Shown here one piece after another: positions 44,670 to 56,450 of a DNA stretch of 64,000 nucleotides. Each line of letters starts with the position of its first letter. The stretch's first letter is position 1. Position numbers and translations under genes: made by a program. Below the pieces are notes generated by a model. It was not told the origin of the DNA. It ran no database searches and worked only from the letters and a program-made list of their open reading frames with translations. Source of the stretch: Marsupella aquatica (taxonomy: Eukaryota > Marchantiophyta); NCBI GenBank assembly GCA_973895155.1, contig OZ316895.1:18848001-18912000 (forward strand), written 5' to 3'.

Positions 44670-44870
44670 GCAGCGCGCGAACAATGGGAGGCGCGAGCAA
44701 TGCGAGAGTGGGAGGCAGTAGTGGGAGGCGACAGTAGTGGGAGGCGCGAGCGATGCGCGAGTAGTGTGAGATTGAAGGTCGAAGTGCTAAGCGGGAGGCT
44801 GAACGTGGAGGCAAGTGCAGCGATTGAATGGGGAGGCAAGTGCAGCGGCTGAGTCGTCAAGTTGCTGAAA
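44670..44870. repeat. GC-rich minisatellite, GGGAGGC(GCGAGC) motif
   Basis: GGGAGGCGCGAGC and shorter GGGAGGC or GTGGGAGGC units recur irregularly, then GGGGAGGCAAGTGCAGCG occurs twice. It lies about 180-370 bp upstream of the Crypton coding start and could belong to its promoter region. Confidence 0.5.
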
Positions 44871-45044
44871 GGGCGGCGAGCTGCTGTCAATTTCATTGCA
44901 TTTGAAATCGTTTTCTATGGTGGCATTGCTTTGTGCTTCTTTGTGTAGCTTGCAGTTTTTAAAATCTGTTTAGGGTGGCGCGAGCACCATGGAGATTTGA
45001 GTTGCATGCTTGTGCTATGCGCTCGCCCCTTCAGCTGATTCAAA

Positions 45045-48000
45045 ATGTGGATTCGCTGTGTGTTCTTGCTCTCAGATCCCTGTTATGTAATTAGTATAAG
45101 GTCATCAGACGATCGAATCACTAAGAACATGGCTCATTGTGTGAAGAAGCTCATCTCCTTTTCTGCCATAACTGGTTCGATTAATTCAGTGTTGCCTGGT
45201 TGCAAGGTTGTGCGGGGTCGAAGGATGGGGGATTCTGATGACGGTGATCTGATGTTTGTTGAGGGAGAGGAAGAAGGAGGAGACATGGACATCATGTTCT
45301 TGGATGAGGCTAATGGGCCCTACGAGCTTCCGTGCCCATCCGACTTGTCTGTTGTGTTCGATAATGAAACTTCCGATCTGCCTGGCCTGTCCGATGTATC
45401 CCATGTGTTTGAGAACGAAGTTGACACACTTTCAGTCAACCAACCTTCGTATCATGGAATCGTGCCTCAGATCGAAGCTACTGTTCAACCTCCTACTGAG
45501 CTGATGCAGGTAGAGGTAAATGCCCCTGGATTCAGGATTGTTGCTGATCCATCATTGGCTGATGCAGGGAAAGGGAAAGAAAAGCCTGGATCTGAACAGA
45601 ATGATCGATGGGCCACAAATTGTGCGAATCTACTTCGAACTGCTTTGAAGTGGGACACGAGTATCCCACTTGGGGATCTGCCTCTGGAGGTGCTCGATGA
45701 GCTGTTCAGTAATGTCTTCTCCCGGGTTGTGAAATTGGATGGCAAGCAGTATCCGTCATCTTCTTTAATGGGCCTGATGAATGCCTTCAATCGTGTGATA
45801 AGGCATGCAAGCGAGATGAGAGCTTTGAGAGGGGACAGAAATGTTGTGGATAGGGACTTCAACATCATCAAGCATGCATGCTTCACAAAAACTCGACTGG
45901 TTCTGAAAGCTACAATCAGGAAGAGTGCGAAAGAGGGAATCAACAAAAAGACCAAGAAGGTACACGCTTCATTTATTTGTGTTGTGAATTATGGTCACGA
46001 CAGTTCTCCTTCGTTCGCGAGCAGAACGAGGCCTCCTGCGAGATGAAGAAAGTACGTACATGGTAGTCCGTTAGTCAGTGTGACTAGCAGTGACTCCCTC
46101 GGTGTCTCAGTGATCACATCGCCCGCACGCAAATCCCAGTAATAAGTTTGGCTGCCTTGGAATGCTGCACCTGCCTGCCAGGAAGGCTGAGAAAGCCAGG
46201 AAGGAGCTCAAGTGGAGCTGTGGGTGGTAGGTGGGAGAGGTCATGAAGGTACTGCCGCCCTGCTCTCTTGTGTGATACGATAGCCGATGGGACAGAGGGT
46301 GATCGAGCGACGGCGATAGTGAAGAGTCGTTCGGTCCCGGCTTTGCGGTGTGGGCACTTTCCTTTTCTTGGAGCTCAGCTGAGCTGAACCCTTGTACTGA
46401 CATGCAACCAATGTCTCACACATCCGGTCGAAAGCTTTTTCTCTGTGGGATTGCTCGTTTGTCACATTTTCATATTTAGAGTGAGAACCTTGGGCGACGG
46501 AGGTGCACGGTGCAAGCGACTGGACTCACATTAACGACGACACTGGCTGCTTCGTTGGGCACGGTGGGATTTGAATGGTAGTAGTGGTGTCGTTTTTTGT
46601 TGACATGCGTGGAGAGGTTTATGATTCACGTATGATAGGCAAGCGGTGAGAGAACAGGCAGGCGAGGGTCTTGGTATAATTATATTGGCGAGAGCGGTTC
46701 ATCCTGATTCTGCAAAATGTATAATAAGTGGGGAGGAGATGCTGTACAATTGGACGGGTCAGTCTCGGACGATGACCGCAGCAGAGTGAGCAACACAGAC
46801 ATAGACAGAGCCTTTGTGAAGAGTCTGGAAGAGACCTCACAGAGCTGGCTCCTTGGGGCCGGCGAGCAGAAGAAAAAGAAGACTATGGGATTTTGACAAG
46901 AGTGTGTTTCCTTGTGACAGGTATCGAACCTCACAGAAGAGATGGAGAAAGCTATCCTGTCTGATATGGATCACCAGATTAACTTCTCACATGGTTGTCA
47001 AAAACGTTTGGCTTTCTTCTTCCTTGTGAGGCTTGGGATTCGAGGAGGGCAAGAATTATGGGACTTGCATCGAGACGATATCAGTATCTGGCAGGATAAA
47101 GAGGGACAAGACTATGTCCGGTGAGGAGAATTGAATTCAGTCTATTAACTGTCGGTTTTAGTTTGGTGATATTCAGTTCATGTTCGTTCTTATATTTTCT
47201 TGGAGTGGTTTGTGCTTGACTGATGCAGCTTTGAAGAGAGACAGAGCAAGAATAACTCCTACACGCTTGAGAGATACAACGAGGAGCAGTTTCGGAAAGT
47301 ATTCCATAGCTTTGAACGTGATTTTGTGCTGACATTGAGACAATATTTACGTCACATGCCTCCTCTTGAAGAGGGGACAAAACCTGACTTGTTCATGGGT
47401 GCTATTCCTAATCCGGTTGGAAATATTTGGTACAACAAGGTTCACAAGGTGTCGAAGGAGAGAGCAGGTTCATGGCTTGTGAATATGCTGAAGTTAGTGG
47501 GCCTGCCTACAGAGTTGTTCAGTAACCGGTCTGGCAGAGCAACTCTGATTACACGCATGGCTGCAAGGGGAGTGCCTGATGAAGTTGGCATGCTGATATC
47601 AGGGCATCATACTATCAGTGGGTATCTAAGGTATGATCGAACCAAGGCTATCAAGATGGAAGCAGCCACTCTAGTAGCATCAAATCCTATGATCAGTTAC
47701 AAGTCTGCATTACAGGAAGTATCCAAGAAGTTTGTGGAAGAAAAGATTGTAGGCAGTGCTGCGAGTTTGAACCCTTTGACCTATGTGATTGATGGGGAGA
47801 GAGGGAGATGTGCTGCTTCTTCATCATCAAATCAGAGTGTGCAGGTCCCTGTAGATTTGACTGCATTCACACCTCTAGTGGAGAGGGTGAGCGAAAAACG
47901 TTCGTTGCAATTGGCAATAGCTACAGGGCCTATTTAGGTAAAATATTATCTATACTTGTTATTTGCTTCATCGTTGCTTATATCTAGTCTTTCTGTACAC

Positions 48001-48288
48001 TGACAAAGGTCAGTTGTTATGTGACAGAATCCTGGTGATGGCATGGGCGTAAGTGACATTCATGAAAAGAGCAAGGAGTTTCTTCAAGATTTTGAATCAG
48101 TCAATTGGGACAAGGAGGTTCTTGCTAATCAGGGGTTAGCAAAGTATCTCAGAGGAGGTGCATCTGCTGTTTCAATTGCCAACAGCTTGGCTAATAATTC
48201 GTTCCAGAATTGCAATGTTACCATCAAGATTGTTCAAGCTAAGGACGAGGAGAAGGAGGCAGCAAGCGAGATAGAAGGCCAGAAATGA
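45045..48288 (+). CDS. Crypton-type tyrosine recombinase, four exons
   Basis: This would catalyse cut-and-paste movement of a Crypton element. Exons 45045-45959, 46921-47120, 47229-47886 and 48028-48288 have GT-AG borders and matching phases. ATG 45045 is the first start; ATG 45225 (MGDSDDGDLMF) may be the real one, since an acidic tail follows it. Exon 1 ends with the Crypton/DUF3504 N-terminal domain (LPLEVLDELFSNVFSRVVK, YPSSSLMGLMNAFNRVIRH). Exon 2 has FFFLVRLGIRGGQELWDLH with the first catalytic Arg. Exon 3 carries LFSNRSGRATLITRM (box II; the usual His of HxxR is Arg), GHHTISGYLRYDRT with the motif His and nucleophile Tyr. Exon 4 has NSFQNCNVTIKI, like the C-termini of other Cryptons. 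If the 47887-48027 intron is retained, the protein stops at 47937. Confidence 0.85.
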
Positions 48289-49740
48289 GTTAGATTAGGG
48301 ACAAAATAAAACAGCTGATCAAATATGGTAGTGTAGTTTTATTGATAGTCAGTCTGAGATCAAGTATAGTCATATCCAAGAATGGATTGTACTTTCAAAG
48401 CTTTTGAAGCTATAATAGGCCATCCATAGTTGCAGATCCCCTGCTAAGTTCTCAGTAGCAAGCTTTCACGGTTGATCATTTTTCAGGGTTGATCATTCAG
48501 GATCCCCTTTCAGTAAAGTCTTTTCACGCAACTCATTTTTCAAGAAACTCGTTTCGCATTCAATAAAGTGTATTTTCACCTCAATAAAGTGTATTTCACA
48601 AAAAGAATTGTGTCGTGGCTGTTCAGCCTATTGGAATATCCAAAATGGGTGGACTATACAAATTCTATTAAATGAGCACCAAATCTTCTTGTGTCGGGGG
48701 CCTTGCCAGGACCAGGAATTATGGCCCCATGTTGTGTCAGGACCCAACGTTATGGCACTCTAAACGTGTTAGGGCCGGATATCACGGAAATAATGCATAT
48801 GCCCTAATCACTGTATCCACCGATAACCAATAGAGTCAACCTTGATTACGTGATTTGAAATGATATTCCCAACACAGTCGAGATCCCCTGACACTCACCG
48901 GCACAACCGGTCAATTTTTTAACGGGTCAAAATTTTAAGGCTGTTGCAAATTTGTTAATTTAGAAAACAATACACTTCATCAAATAATTCATGTCCAATG
49001 GACTTTAGTTATAAAAATTGTGGAACAAACATTAGAAGTTATGTCACCAGCGTGAAGGAATTGTTTCATTCATATGAACCCGGTTGCTTCTTGGTTTAGA
49101 TGACACTTCAATTCAGTGGGGGCTTTGCTGTTTGTGTTAACGTGTTTTATTTTTGACAGCAAACAACACGGAACCAATTGCACAAGAAAAGGACAATTAC
49201 ACAAGGGGGCCAGAAGGGTAGCCTACAACATGTTCGATTCATATGGCCCAAATCAAAGACCAGTTTGTCTGGAACCGTTCTAAGACATTTCAACCAATCA
49301 TCTAACATGAGAGATATATGTAATGGACCTCCAAACACAACTTTTTTATTTAACCAACCAAAACATGCAGGTTCCCTCCCAATGGACCTACGGGCCCACT
49401 CCATACAACAATGTTCTTGTGAAAGGGTTCGCCATACAATTCATGCTGATTGAGTAACCATAGGATACCGTGGTTGGGCCTGTGTAGTAATGTCTATGAT
49501 AACTATGCAATGCATGGATCACCCAAGCGCCATAGCCTCTAGTTGCAATGAAGCACAGGGCTTCCTAGTCTGGTTGAATACAACATGGTTATATATATCC
49601 CAACTATAAATAAATTAAGGAGCTTGCGGCAACATCAAAACACGTGAGTGCCATCGCCCCCTGACCCCACAACTTTTTAGAATACATTGTGGCCATCGTG
49701 TTCAAGATATGACAGAAATAGAACAATGCATGTCCGGGAT
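48289..49740. other. No gene recognised
   Basis: AT-rich flank of the Crypton gene. CAATAAAGTGTATTTTCACC and a near copy lie side by side near 48560-48600. The element boundary cannot be drawn, because Cryptons lack inverted repeats. Confidence 0.3.
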
Positions 49741-50070
49741 ACACAGTGCAGATTGTATTCAATGTTCATAGTAGAAAAACATATTTCTCCCGGCTTCACA
49801 AAGACGCTTGACGCTGAAGCCTGCCAAAATGGACAAAACCATGTCAAATTCTAAGACATAAAAGTAAGATTGTGATGTATACACAATGTACGTTGTATGC
49901 ATAGTTCACACTTAGAAAACATATTAGTGTCAAAGGACGCTTGGCGTCAAAGTCTGCCCAAATATATGGGCAAAACCATATCATATCCAGCATAGAAGTA
50001 AGATTGTATAGTCACAATGCACTTTGTATGCACTGTTCACACTAAGAAAAAAATCAAGAAATATGCATAT
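49741..50070. repeat. Diverged tandem repeat, about 131-140 bp unit, three copies
   Basis: GTTCAYA(C)...AGAAAA starts at 49764, 49904 and 50035, each preceded by a YACAATGYAC..TGTATGCA-like string. The first two units also share GACGCTTGRCG...AAGYCTGCC. Function unknown. Confidence 0.55.
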
Positions 50071-50254
50071 CAATTTTGATTTTATGCTTTGTGTTGTACC
50101 CTAAACCCTAAGTCCTCTGACATATATAATGCATTGTATACATTAATGCCCTACCAAATAATCATCAAGGATTTTGGAAACTAAGATCGCTTCACCATTT
50201 GTACATGTTAAAAACCAGGTCAAATTCTGAGTCTACAATGGAAAGTGTCACTAC

Positions 50255-50924
50255 TGCGGTCAAGCTAAAGCAAATGTTGATTGAGGCACCTGTAATGGTT
50301 ATGCCAGATTGGTCTATGGATTCTCATGATGCTCAGCAGTTATTTTTCTATTAATGTATTGGATGAATGGTATCCTGATATCCTCAACATCTTAAGTACA
50401 CTCAGTCTGATTGAAGCGGGGGCTTACCCAAGAACAAACTGTTGTATTCCTTGGGAAGGCTACAAGCTATCAAGTCATCAAGGGAATATCGCATAAGTAT
50501 GGAGCCGATGGAAGAATTCAAAGGTGTCTGGAAGAACGGGATGCAAAAAGGGTTTTACAAACAATGCACGGGGAGGAGGCCATTATTCTCCAACCACGCA
50601 GCTAGCAAGGTTTTAGATGGTGGTGACTGGTGTCCAACTTTGCATAAGGACGTCCGTTGCATTCAATTTTACCTCTTGCACCTTTGAGACATGGGGGATT
50701 GATTTCATTAAACCTCTTCTCCGAAAAATATTAAGTATATCATATTGACCACTGATAATGCAACAAAGTGGGTTGAAGCCCGACCAACTACTAAGGATTA
50801 TGCTATCACCACTGCCCAATTTCTGTATGAGCAAATATTTACCTGGCATGGACCACCGTTGGAGCTAGTAAGCAACCAAGAGGCCCATTTTCTGATTGAT
50901 ATCATATACCGACTAAATGAGCAG
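50255..50924 (+). pseudogene. Ty3/gypsy pol fragment (RNase H end to integrase core)
   Basis: A decayed gypsy polyprotein in shifted frames. It holds LKQMLIEAPVMVMPDWSM near 50265-50320 (reverse transcriptase/RNase H border), RIQRCLEERDAKRVLQTMH and KVLDGGDWCPTLHKD near 50510-50660 (integrase H2C2-type region) and TTDNATKWVEARPTTKDYAI with FLYEQIFTWHGPPLELVSN near 50740-50900 (integrase core). Large internal deletions are needed, since RNase H is missing. It is cut at about 50925 by the copia B LTR. Confidence 0.7.
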
Positions 50925-51064
50925 TGCTGCAACCCATAGGTTAAATCAGTCTACCTTAGATTAGATCTAACCCACGGCGGTTATACCACTAACCACCTTA
51001 GTAACTACCTTGTGTATAAAGTGTTCACTAAGTAAAGAGATGGGAGTTATTGTGATGTTGAACA
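50925..51064 (+). repeat. Copia B 5' LTR
   Basis: Starts at TGCTGCAACCC (50925) or TGCAACCC (50928) and ends TGATGTTGAACA at 51064, directly followed by CGTTATCGGCACGAAGGTGC. It aligns with the reverse complement of the copia A LTR, with many changes. Only one LTR is present. Confidence 0.7.
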
Positions 51065-51461
51065 CGTTATCGGCACGAAGGTGCTTGACAATTTTTCCCC
51101 CTCTCGAATGAGCGAAGATTGATTTCCAGGTGGGAGAAGAACACAGCCAGACTGCATCGGGCTTCCATGTATTCTTGGGGATTTTTCTTACTCCACTGAT
51201 TCCTAATTCAATCAAATAGGCCCACTAGATCAACCCCTGATCCCATCTCGATAGCCAGCAGTACGAAGCGCAACTCAATCAATTTGACCACGATCTCCAA
51301 ACAATTCATATAGAAATCTGACATCACCAAATCCCTCACCAACATTGCTCACTTTATTACCACCAAGAGTAGAACGATTCCACATAAAATTACAATCCAA
51401 AATTCAATTCAGTTTAAACATCACCGCTGAGCAAGATATCCCATAACCGATTATCTCCAAC

Positions 51462-51940
51462 ATGACAACGAGCACAATAGAGAAATTACATTTCCAAGCT
51501 CTCTCTATTGATGGTTCCAATTAATTGTCATGGACTATCGATGCCGAGGCCCACCTCACATCTAAGAACCTACAAGATACTATTCTCATTGACAACGGCC
51601 CTACACTCCAACAGAAGGCCCAGGCCCTGATCTTCATCCGGCACCACCTCGCTGATTCATTGAAGAGACAGTACATGAATGAGTACAACCCCTGGGTACT
51701 CTGGGATGAGCTCCACGCTAGATTCGACCATACTCGCACAATCTTCTTGCCGATAGCGAGGCATGACTGGGTCAACCTCCGGGTATAGGACCACAAAACA
51801 ATTGCCAAATACAATAGCAAATTATTTTGCATTGTATCACAACTCGCCATATGCGGCCCCCGAGTTGGAGAAGAACAAATCAAAAAGATGTCAACATTTC
51901 ATTCAACAAATTTGGTAATATCCACTCAATACCAAAATAT
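51462..51940 (+). pseudogene. Copia B gag (UBN2-like), decayed
   Basis: Begins MTTSTIEKLHFQALSIDGSN at 51462, closely matching copia A gag. A TAA lies just after SN. The frame from 51525 reads LSWTIDAEAHLTSKNLQ, FIRHHLADSLKRQYMNEY and LWDELHARFDHT. A TAG at 51786-51788 stands where copia A has Gln (LRVQDHK), consistent with CAG to TAG. Traces of homology continue to about 52080 in other frames. Confidence 0.75.
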
Positions 51941-52143
51941 GAGATTTACAACCTATTCAAAGTTAATTGCACATATGTTGCTTGCATAAAAACACCAAAT
52001 CCTGCTATTACAAAATACTCAATAGAGACCCCCCAACACCCTCCCACCACAAGTAAATCCAGAAACTCACTTCAACACAATGAGGAGGGGATCTGCAAAT
52101 TCATCCCTATTAAATTATGAAATATACATACACCAACAAAAGA

Positions 52144-52296
52144 TGATTGAATTTCTCTTAAGCCAATGTGGCTTATCTTATATTGTACATTGGGGTAGTT
52201 GTAACTACCCTCTCCTAGTCTTGTGTCTCTTTATATCTAGGTATTGCATACCTCTTTGTATCATCATATGGACTAAGGGTTAAATATATTCTAACA
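52144..52296 (-). repeat. Copia C 3' LTR
   Basis: About 153 bp from TGATTGAATTTCTC to TATTCTAACA on the plus strand. It contains a TATATC/GTATTGCATACC segment and ends TAACA like copia A, but is otherwise different. It is the only LTR of this copy. Confidence 0.65.
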
Positions 52297-52596
52297 CTCC
52301 CCCTTGGTTACTTTATGTTTCTTAAAGTAACCATTTTGGAAATAAATTTAAGCCTAGTTCTGAGTATAATGGAAAAACTCATTGGGGTATGACCTAATTA
52401 AAAACCCCCCGCTTTCTTCTGGGGTAAAAAGAGTGTCACTACCTTACATGTAATGAGTCAAAAATAGTAAGAAAGGAGTGTAATCATGTATGGCTGAATC
52501 GAAATGAGTGTTCGATAGGACGTGTCAAAATGTTCGAGTATGGAGAACATACGTTCAGTAGAATATGCATAGAATAGAGGAGGTATCATGGGGAAG

Positions 52597-55100
52597 TCAG
52601 ATTTCAGTGAAGTCCGATAATCTACGGAGGCCTATTCCAGTCGAATGCGCTTCGTGGAGAATGCGAGGTAAGGGCTTTGTAAAAAGGTCAGCGCGATTAT
52701 CTTTAGAAGGTATCCATTGAACATTGATTTGGTCCCCGTGCTGTTCATGCATGTGGAAAAATTTGGGGGCAATATGTTTGATTCGGTCGCCCTTGATAAA
52801 GCCCTTAATGATCTGATCAACACAAGGCTTGTTATCCTCGTAGATGATAGTAGGCTTGGTAAGAATTGCATGGCCTATAGACGACTGGATGTGATTGATA
52901 AGCTGTCGAAGCCACAGGCATTCTCGGCTGGCTTCGTATAGTGCTATGATTTCCGCGTGGTTGGAGGATGTGGTTGTCAAAGTCTGCTTGGTACTTTTCC
53001 AGGATATGGCTGTATGTCCTTGTAGAAATACATATCCCGTCTGGGATTTCGCATCATCGGGGTCTATAAGGTAACCTGCATCTGCGTAACCAATCAATTC
53101 GTTAGGCACATCTTTAGGGTAATAGAGGCCAGTGTCGATTGTACCTTGAAGGTAGCGCAGTATCCTCTTAATGCCATTCCAATGTCTAATAGTTGGTTGG
53201 GAGCTGTGGCGGGCAAGCAAGTGAACAGTGAAAGAGATGTCTGGGCGAGTTTGATTCGCCAGGTACATCAAGGCTCCTATAGCAGAGAGGTAAGGTTTCT
53301 CTGGGCCCAAGATTGGTTCATGTTCGGTCCTGCGCTTACACAGATCTCTGGATGTGTCTGAAGATCGAATTTCCATAGGTGTCGTGACTGGATAGCTTTT
53401 GTCCATGTTGAATTGTTTTAATAGTTTTCTAGTATATGTAGATTGATGAATAAGAATACCGCTGGATAAATGTTCGAATTGAATGCCAATACAAAATAGA
53501 GGTTGACCAATATCCTTCATTTCGAATATGCTCTTAAGTGTGGTAATGGTTTGATCCATAATGAGTTTAGTACCCATTAGGTTAATGTCGTCGACATATA
53601 TTGCTATAATTATAAACTCAGTGCCATCTCTTTTGATAAAAAGGCAAGGAGCAATGTCCTCATTCACGAAACCAAGTGCAAGCATCTCAGCACGGAAACG
53701 CTTATACCAGATGCGGCCACTTTGCTTTAAACCATAGAGTGACCTAAGAACCTGTACAGCAAATGCTTTCTCTGGTTTCTTGGCTTTATTAATTATGTGG
53801 TGAACAGGATTTACCTCAGCGAGTAAGTTAGTATAATTCAATGGTGAATCCGCTGACTGTTCACCATTAGCAATTTGCTGGGCCTTTTTATGTTGGACCG
53901 CTGATGAGTCATGTATTTCAGCAGGTATCATCTGGCCTGAGTGAATGAGGTGGTCCTTAAAGTCCTGTGTAGGGACAATTTTATCAATACCCGACTTTAG
54001 GTCCGGGGTTGGGGAGGTTGTATGCTCCCCCTTAATGTGGAAAATTACCCTTTGAATTAATTCAGGTGGAGCTTGCATTTGTATGTCAGTATCAAGTATA
54101 CCGTAAAGGTCAGCAATTATCACGTCCATAAGATGCATACGAATTTGATGTGTGAGGGCAAAAGCAATTAGATATCGGTAGGTAATGGAGTCCATGACCG
54201 GTGAATGAGTAAGGTCATAATCTTTGCCATATATTTGTGTGTAGCCTCTAGCCACAAGTCTGGCTTTGTAGCGGATTACTTCATCTACGGCATTATGTTT
54301 GCGTATCAATATAATCCTATACCCAGTTAGGTGTTGTGTAGCAGGGACGACTCGGAGTTCTCCAAAAACTTGGCGAGATATCAGAGAATCAAGCTCGGAG
54401 TTAATAGCAGAGTTCCATTTGGGCCAGTCTGGTCGTTGTTGTGCTTCTTTAATTGTCCGAGGGTCTGGTAAATCTTTAGTTATATCCTGGGATATAAGGA
54501 AAGCAAAATGCTCATCTGGTTCAGTTAAATTTCGATGCCATAAATGTCCAGTATGCATATAGTGGATGGATATTTCTTCATTCTCATCCTGTATGATTGG
54601 CGGTAATTGTAAGGATAAATGTGTTGATACAAGTGTCTTCTGTCGTGGTCTGGAGTCTTTGGAACCTGAAGGTCTGCCTCGCTTAGCCTTGGGAGTGAGG
54701 TCTGTGGCTCAAGTATCTGGTATATGAATTCTCGCAGGAGTATTGGCTGCATCTATATGTGATTTCGTTACATTTGTAGCATCATTAAATGCGTCAGGTA
54801 TTTTCTCCATAATTTGATGGAGATTCAGAATGCGTTGCACTTCATCGTTTGTCAATTGAGTACGAGGATCATTCCAGAATGGATCCTTTGTTGTCCATTC
54901 TAATGTGTGTGTTGAGACAGGCTGTTTGGAGAGTTGTGCTGGAGTTCGAAGTGGTGGGAAGATTTCTTCACAGAATTTACAGTCCTGGTATCGAGCTCGA
55001 AACACATCAGCAGTGGTGGGTTCAAGATACCTTATTATCGAGGGAGAGTCGTAGCCAACATAGATGCCACATCGACGCTGTGGTTCTAGAGTGTAATTCA
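52597..55100 (-). pseudogene. Copia C pol: integrase end, reverse transcriptase, RNase H
   Basis: One minus-strand frame runs from about 55100 to 52597, interrupted by a single TGA at 54709-54711. The integrase C-terminus comes first (EPQRRCGIYVGYDSPSIIRY, ARYQDCKFCEEIFPPL). After the TGA follows the KRGRPSGSKDSRPRQK linker, then an intact reverse transcriptase (SELDSLISRQVFGE, YKARLVARGYTQIYGKDYD, VLRSLYGLKQSGRIWYKRF, catalytic YVDD in IYVDDINLMG) and RNase H (GYADAGYLIDPDDAKSQTGY, YEDNKPCVDQI, NRADLFTKPLP). The part starting at the ATG at 54558 has 653 residues. TGA probably arose from CGA. The integrase catalytic core is missing. Confidence 0.9.
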
Positions 55101-56450
55101 CCCCTCTTAAGCTAAGCACAACACTCATCAAGGCAGAAGACTGATCCAAGTACATAATCCTAGCTTGGGTTTGCTGCTTCCCTGTGCTCCACCTCAACGA
55201 CAGGCTCAGTCAGCCTTGACAGCCCAAGTCGCAATGGGAAGGATACAAAGATTGCTTGACTCCGGAATCAGGTTGGTAACTTGCAGGGTCAAGAGTCCAC
55301 CTGGAAAAAGGACGTAGAGGAAGCTGCTGCCCGGGCCTAGAGGGGCGGAGCCAAGATACATCAATGTCCTCATGCCGGAGGTTAGCGACTTGAGGGAGAG
55401 GCCAAGGCCAACTAATGGACAAGTTGACCAACAACATCAGCAGGTTAGAAGAGGCATACCAGGATGCAGCAAAGGAGGTTGTCATGGCAAAGCAGGAGTT
55501 TCACTCAGACTTGAATGACCAGATCCCACATCTGAAGAAGGACAATGATTATTTGCGTGGTCAGCGGGACAGGCAGTCCAGTCTGGTAAGGGTGGGGCCA
55601 GCAAGCGTGCCAAGCATTAGGAGGTGCGATCAGTAGAGGGTAGGTAGAAGTAGTGGCGTCCATAAGACAGTAGCCGACATTGGTTAGCAACACTATTTTA
55701 TCAGGCTGGCGTTATCTTTAGGACTTAGTTGGGAATCTAGACTGAGGCACACTGTTAGGACCATGACACTTAGGCTAGGGTTAGCCTTATCACCACTGGC
55801 TCAGGCCACGAATCTTAGTTGATACTTAGTGCACCCCCACATAGAGGCAGGGGGAAGACTTTAGTTTTAGACTTGGGAATCCGTCGGATGTGTAGGGAGT
55901 CTTGGCCTTTGTAAATAGAGCGCACCAAGGGGTGGATGTACAATTAAGCTTGTTGGTCTAGTGCGTAGGGCTCCGGGCTCTGTTGTAGTGAGCTGTCCAC
56001 CGTCACTGGGTCTGTTGATTCTGTTGAAGTTGAGACAATCCTGTGTATGCATATGATGGGTCCTAAAGTAAAGCCTTTACCCTACCATTTTCTTTGTGTA
56101 AATCATTGAATGTTATGGGCTTTGATGGTCAGAGTCATGTCATGGTTAATGTCTTGTATGCAGGAGTAAGACGCTTGGCTAAGCCCACTATCCAAACGTC
56201 GCACGGGGTGCAAGTTGCAAGTAGTGGCAGCAAGCATGGGTTGATGCGCACATCATCAAAGCCAAATTGGAGAAGTGTTGTACAAAAGGCTTAAAGTCCT
56301 TAAGTCGGGGTTGATAACGGCTATCGACTATGGATATGTTCCAACGGTGGAACACAAAGCATACCTAAGTACTTAGCATTAGTTTATTTAAATAGACATA
56401 GACAATACTTCCCTCCTTGCTCAAACCTCAATACTAACAAAGTTTATGTT
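55101..56450. other. Unrecognised; possible retroelement remnant with coiled-coil ORF
   Basis: A plus ORF at 55415-55636 (MDKLTNNISRLEEAYQDAAK) is helical and resembles the coiled-coil type of the nested element at 33127-37758. It may be a relic of a similar element, but no ends were found. The rest shows no homology. Confidence 0.3.

Larger units (their letters stand above)
50925..52143 (+). mobile_element. Copia element B, 5' half only (LTR and gag)
   Basis: An LTR of about 140 bp followed by a primer site and a decayed gag on the plus strand, ending where the LTR of copia C (opposite strand) begins at 52144. The LTR is related to that of copia A (shared CTAACCACCTTAGTAACTAC type segment and the TTGTRATGTTKAACA end), so it is a sister family. 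No protease or polymerase part remains. Confidence 0.75.
52144..55100 (-). mobile_element. Copia element C, 3' part, minus strand
   Basis: A third copia family: one LTR (52144-52296), the polypurine tract CCAAGGGGGAG (minus strand, from 52297) and a pol gene running left. The upstream LTR, gag, protease and most of integrase are absent; similarity ends near 55100, so the element is truncated at its 5' side. It abuts copia B head-on at 52143/52144. Confidence 0.8.

Noticed and set aside
47887-47937. Crypton protein ending at the TAG at 47937
   Set aside because: Splicing GT 47887 to AG 48027 keeps the phase and adds a family-typical C-terminal motif, so the stop is probably intronic; kept as an alternative form.
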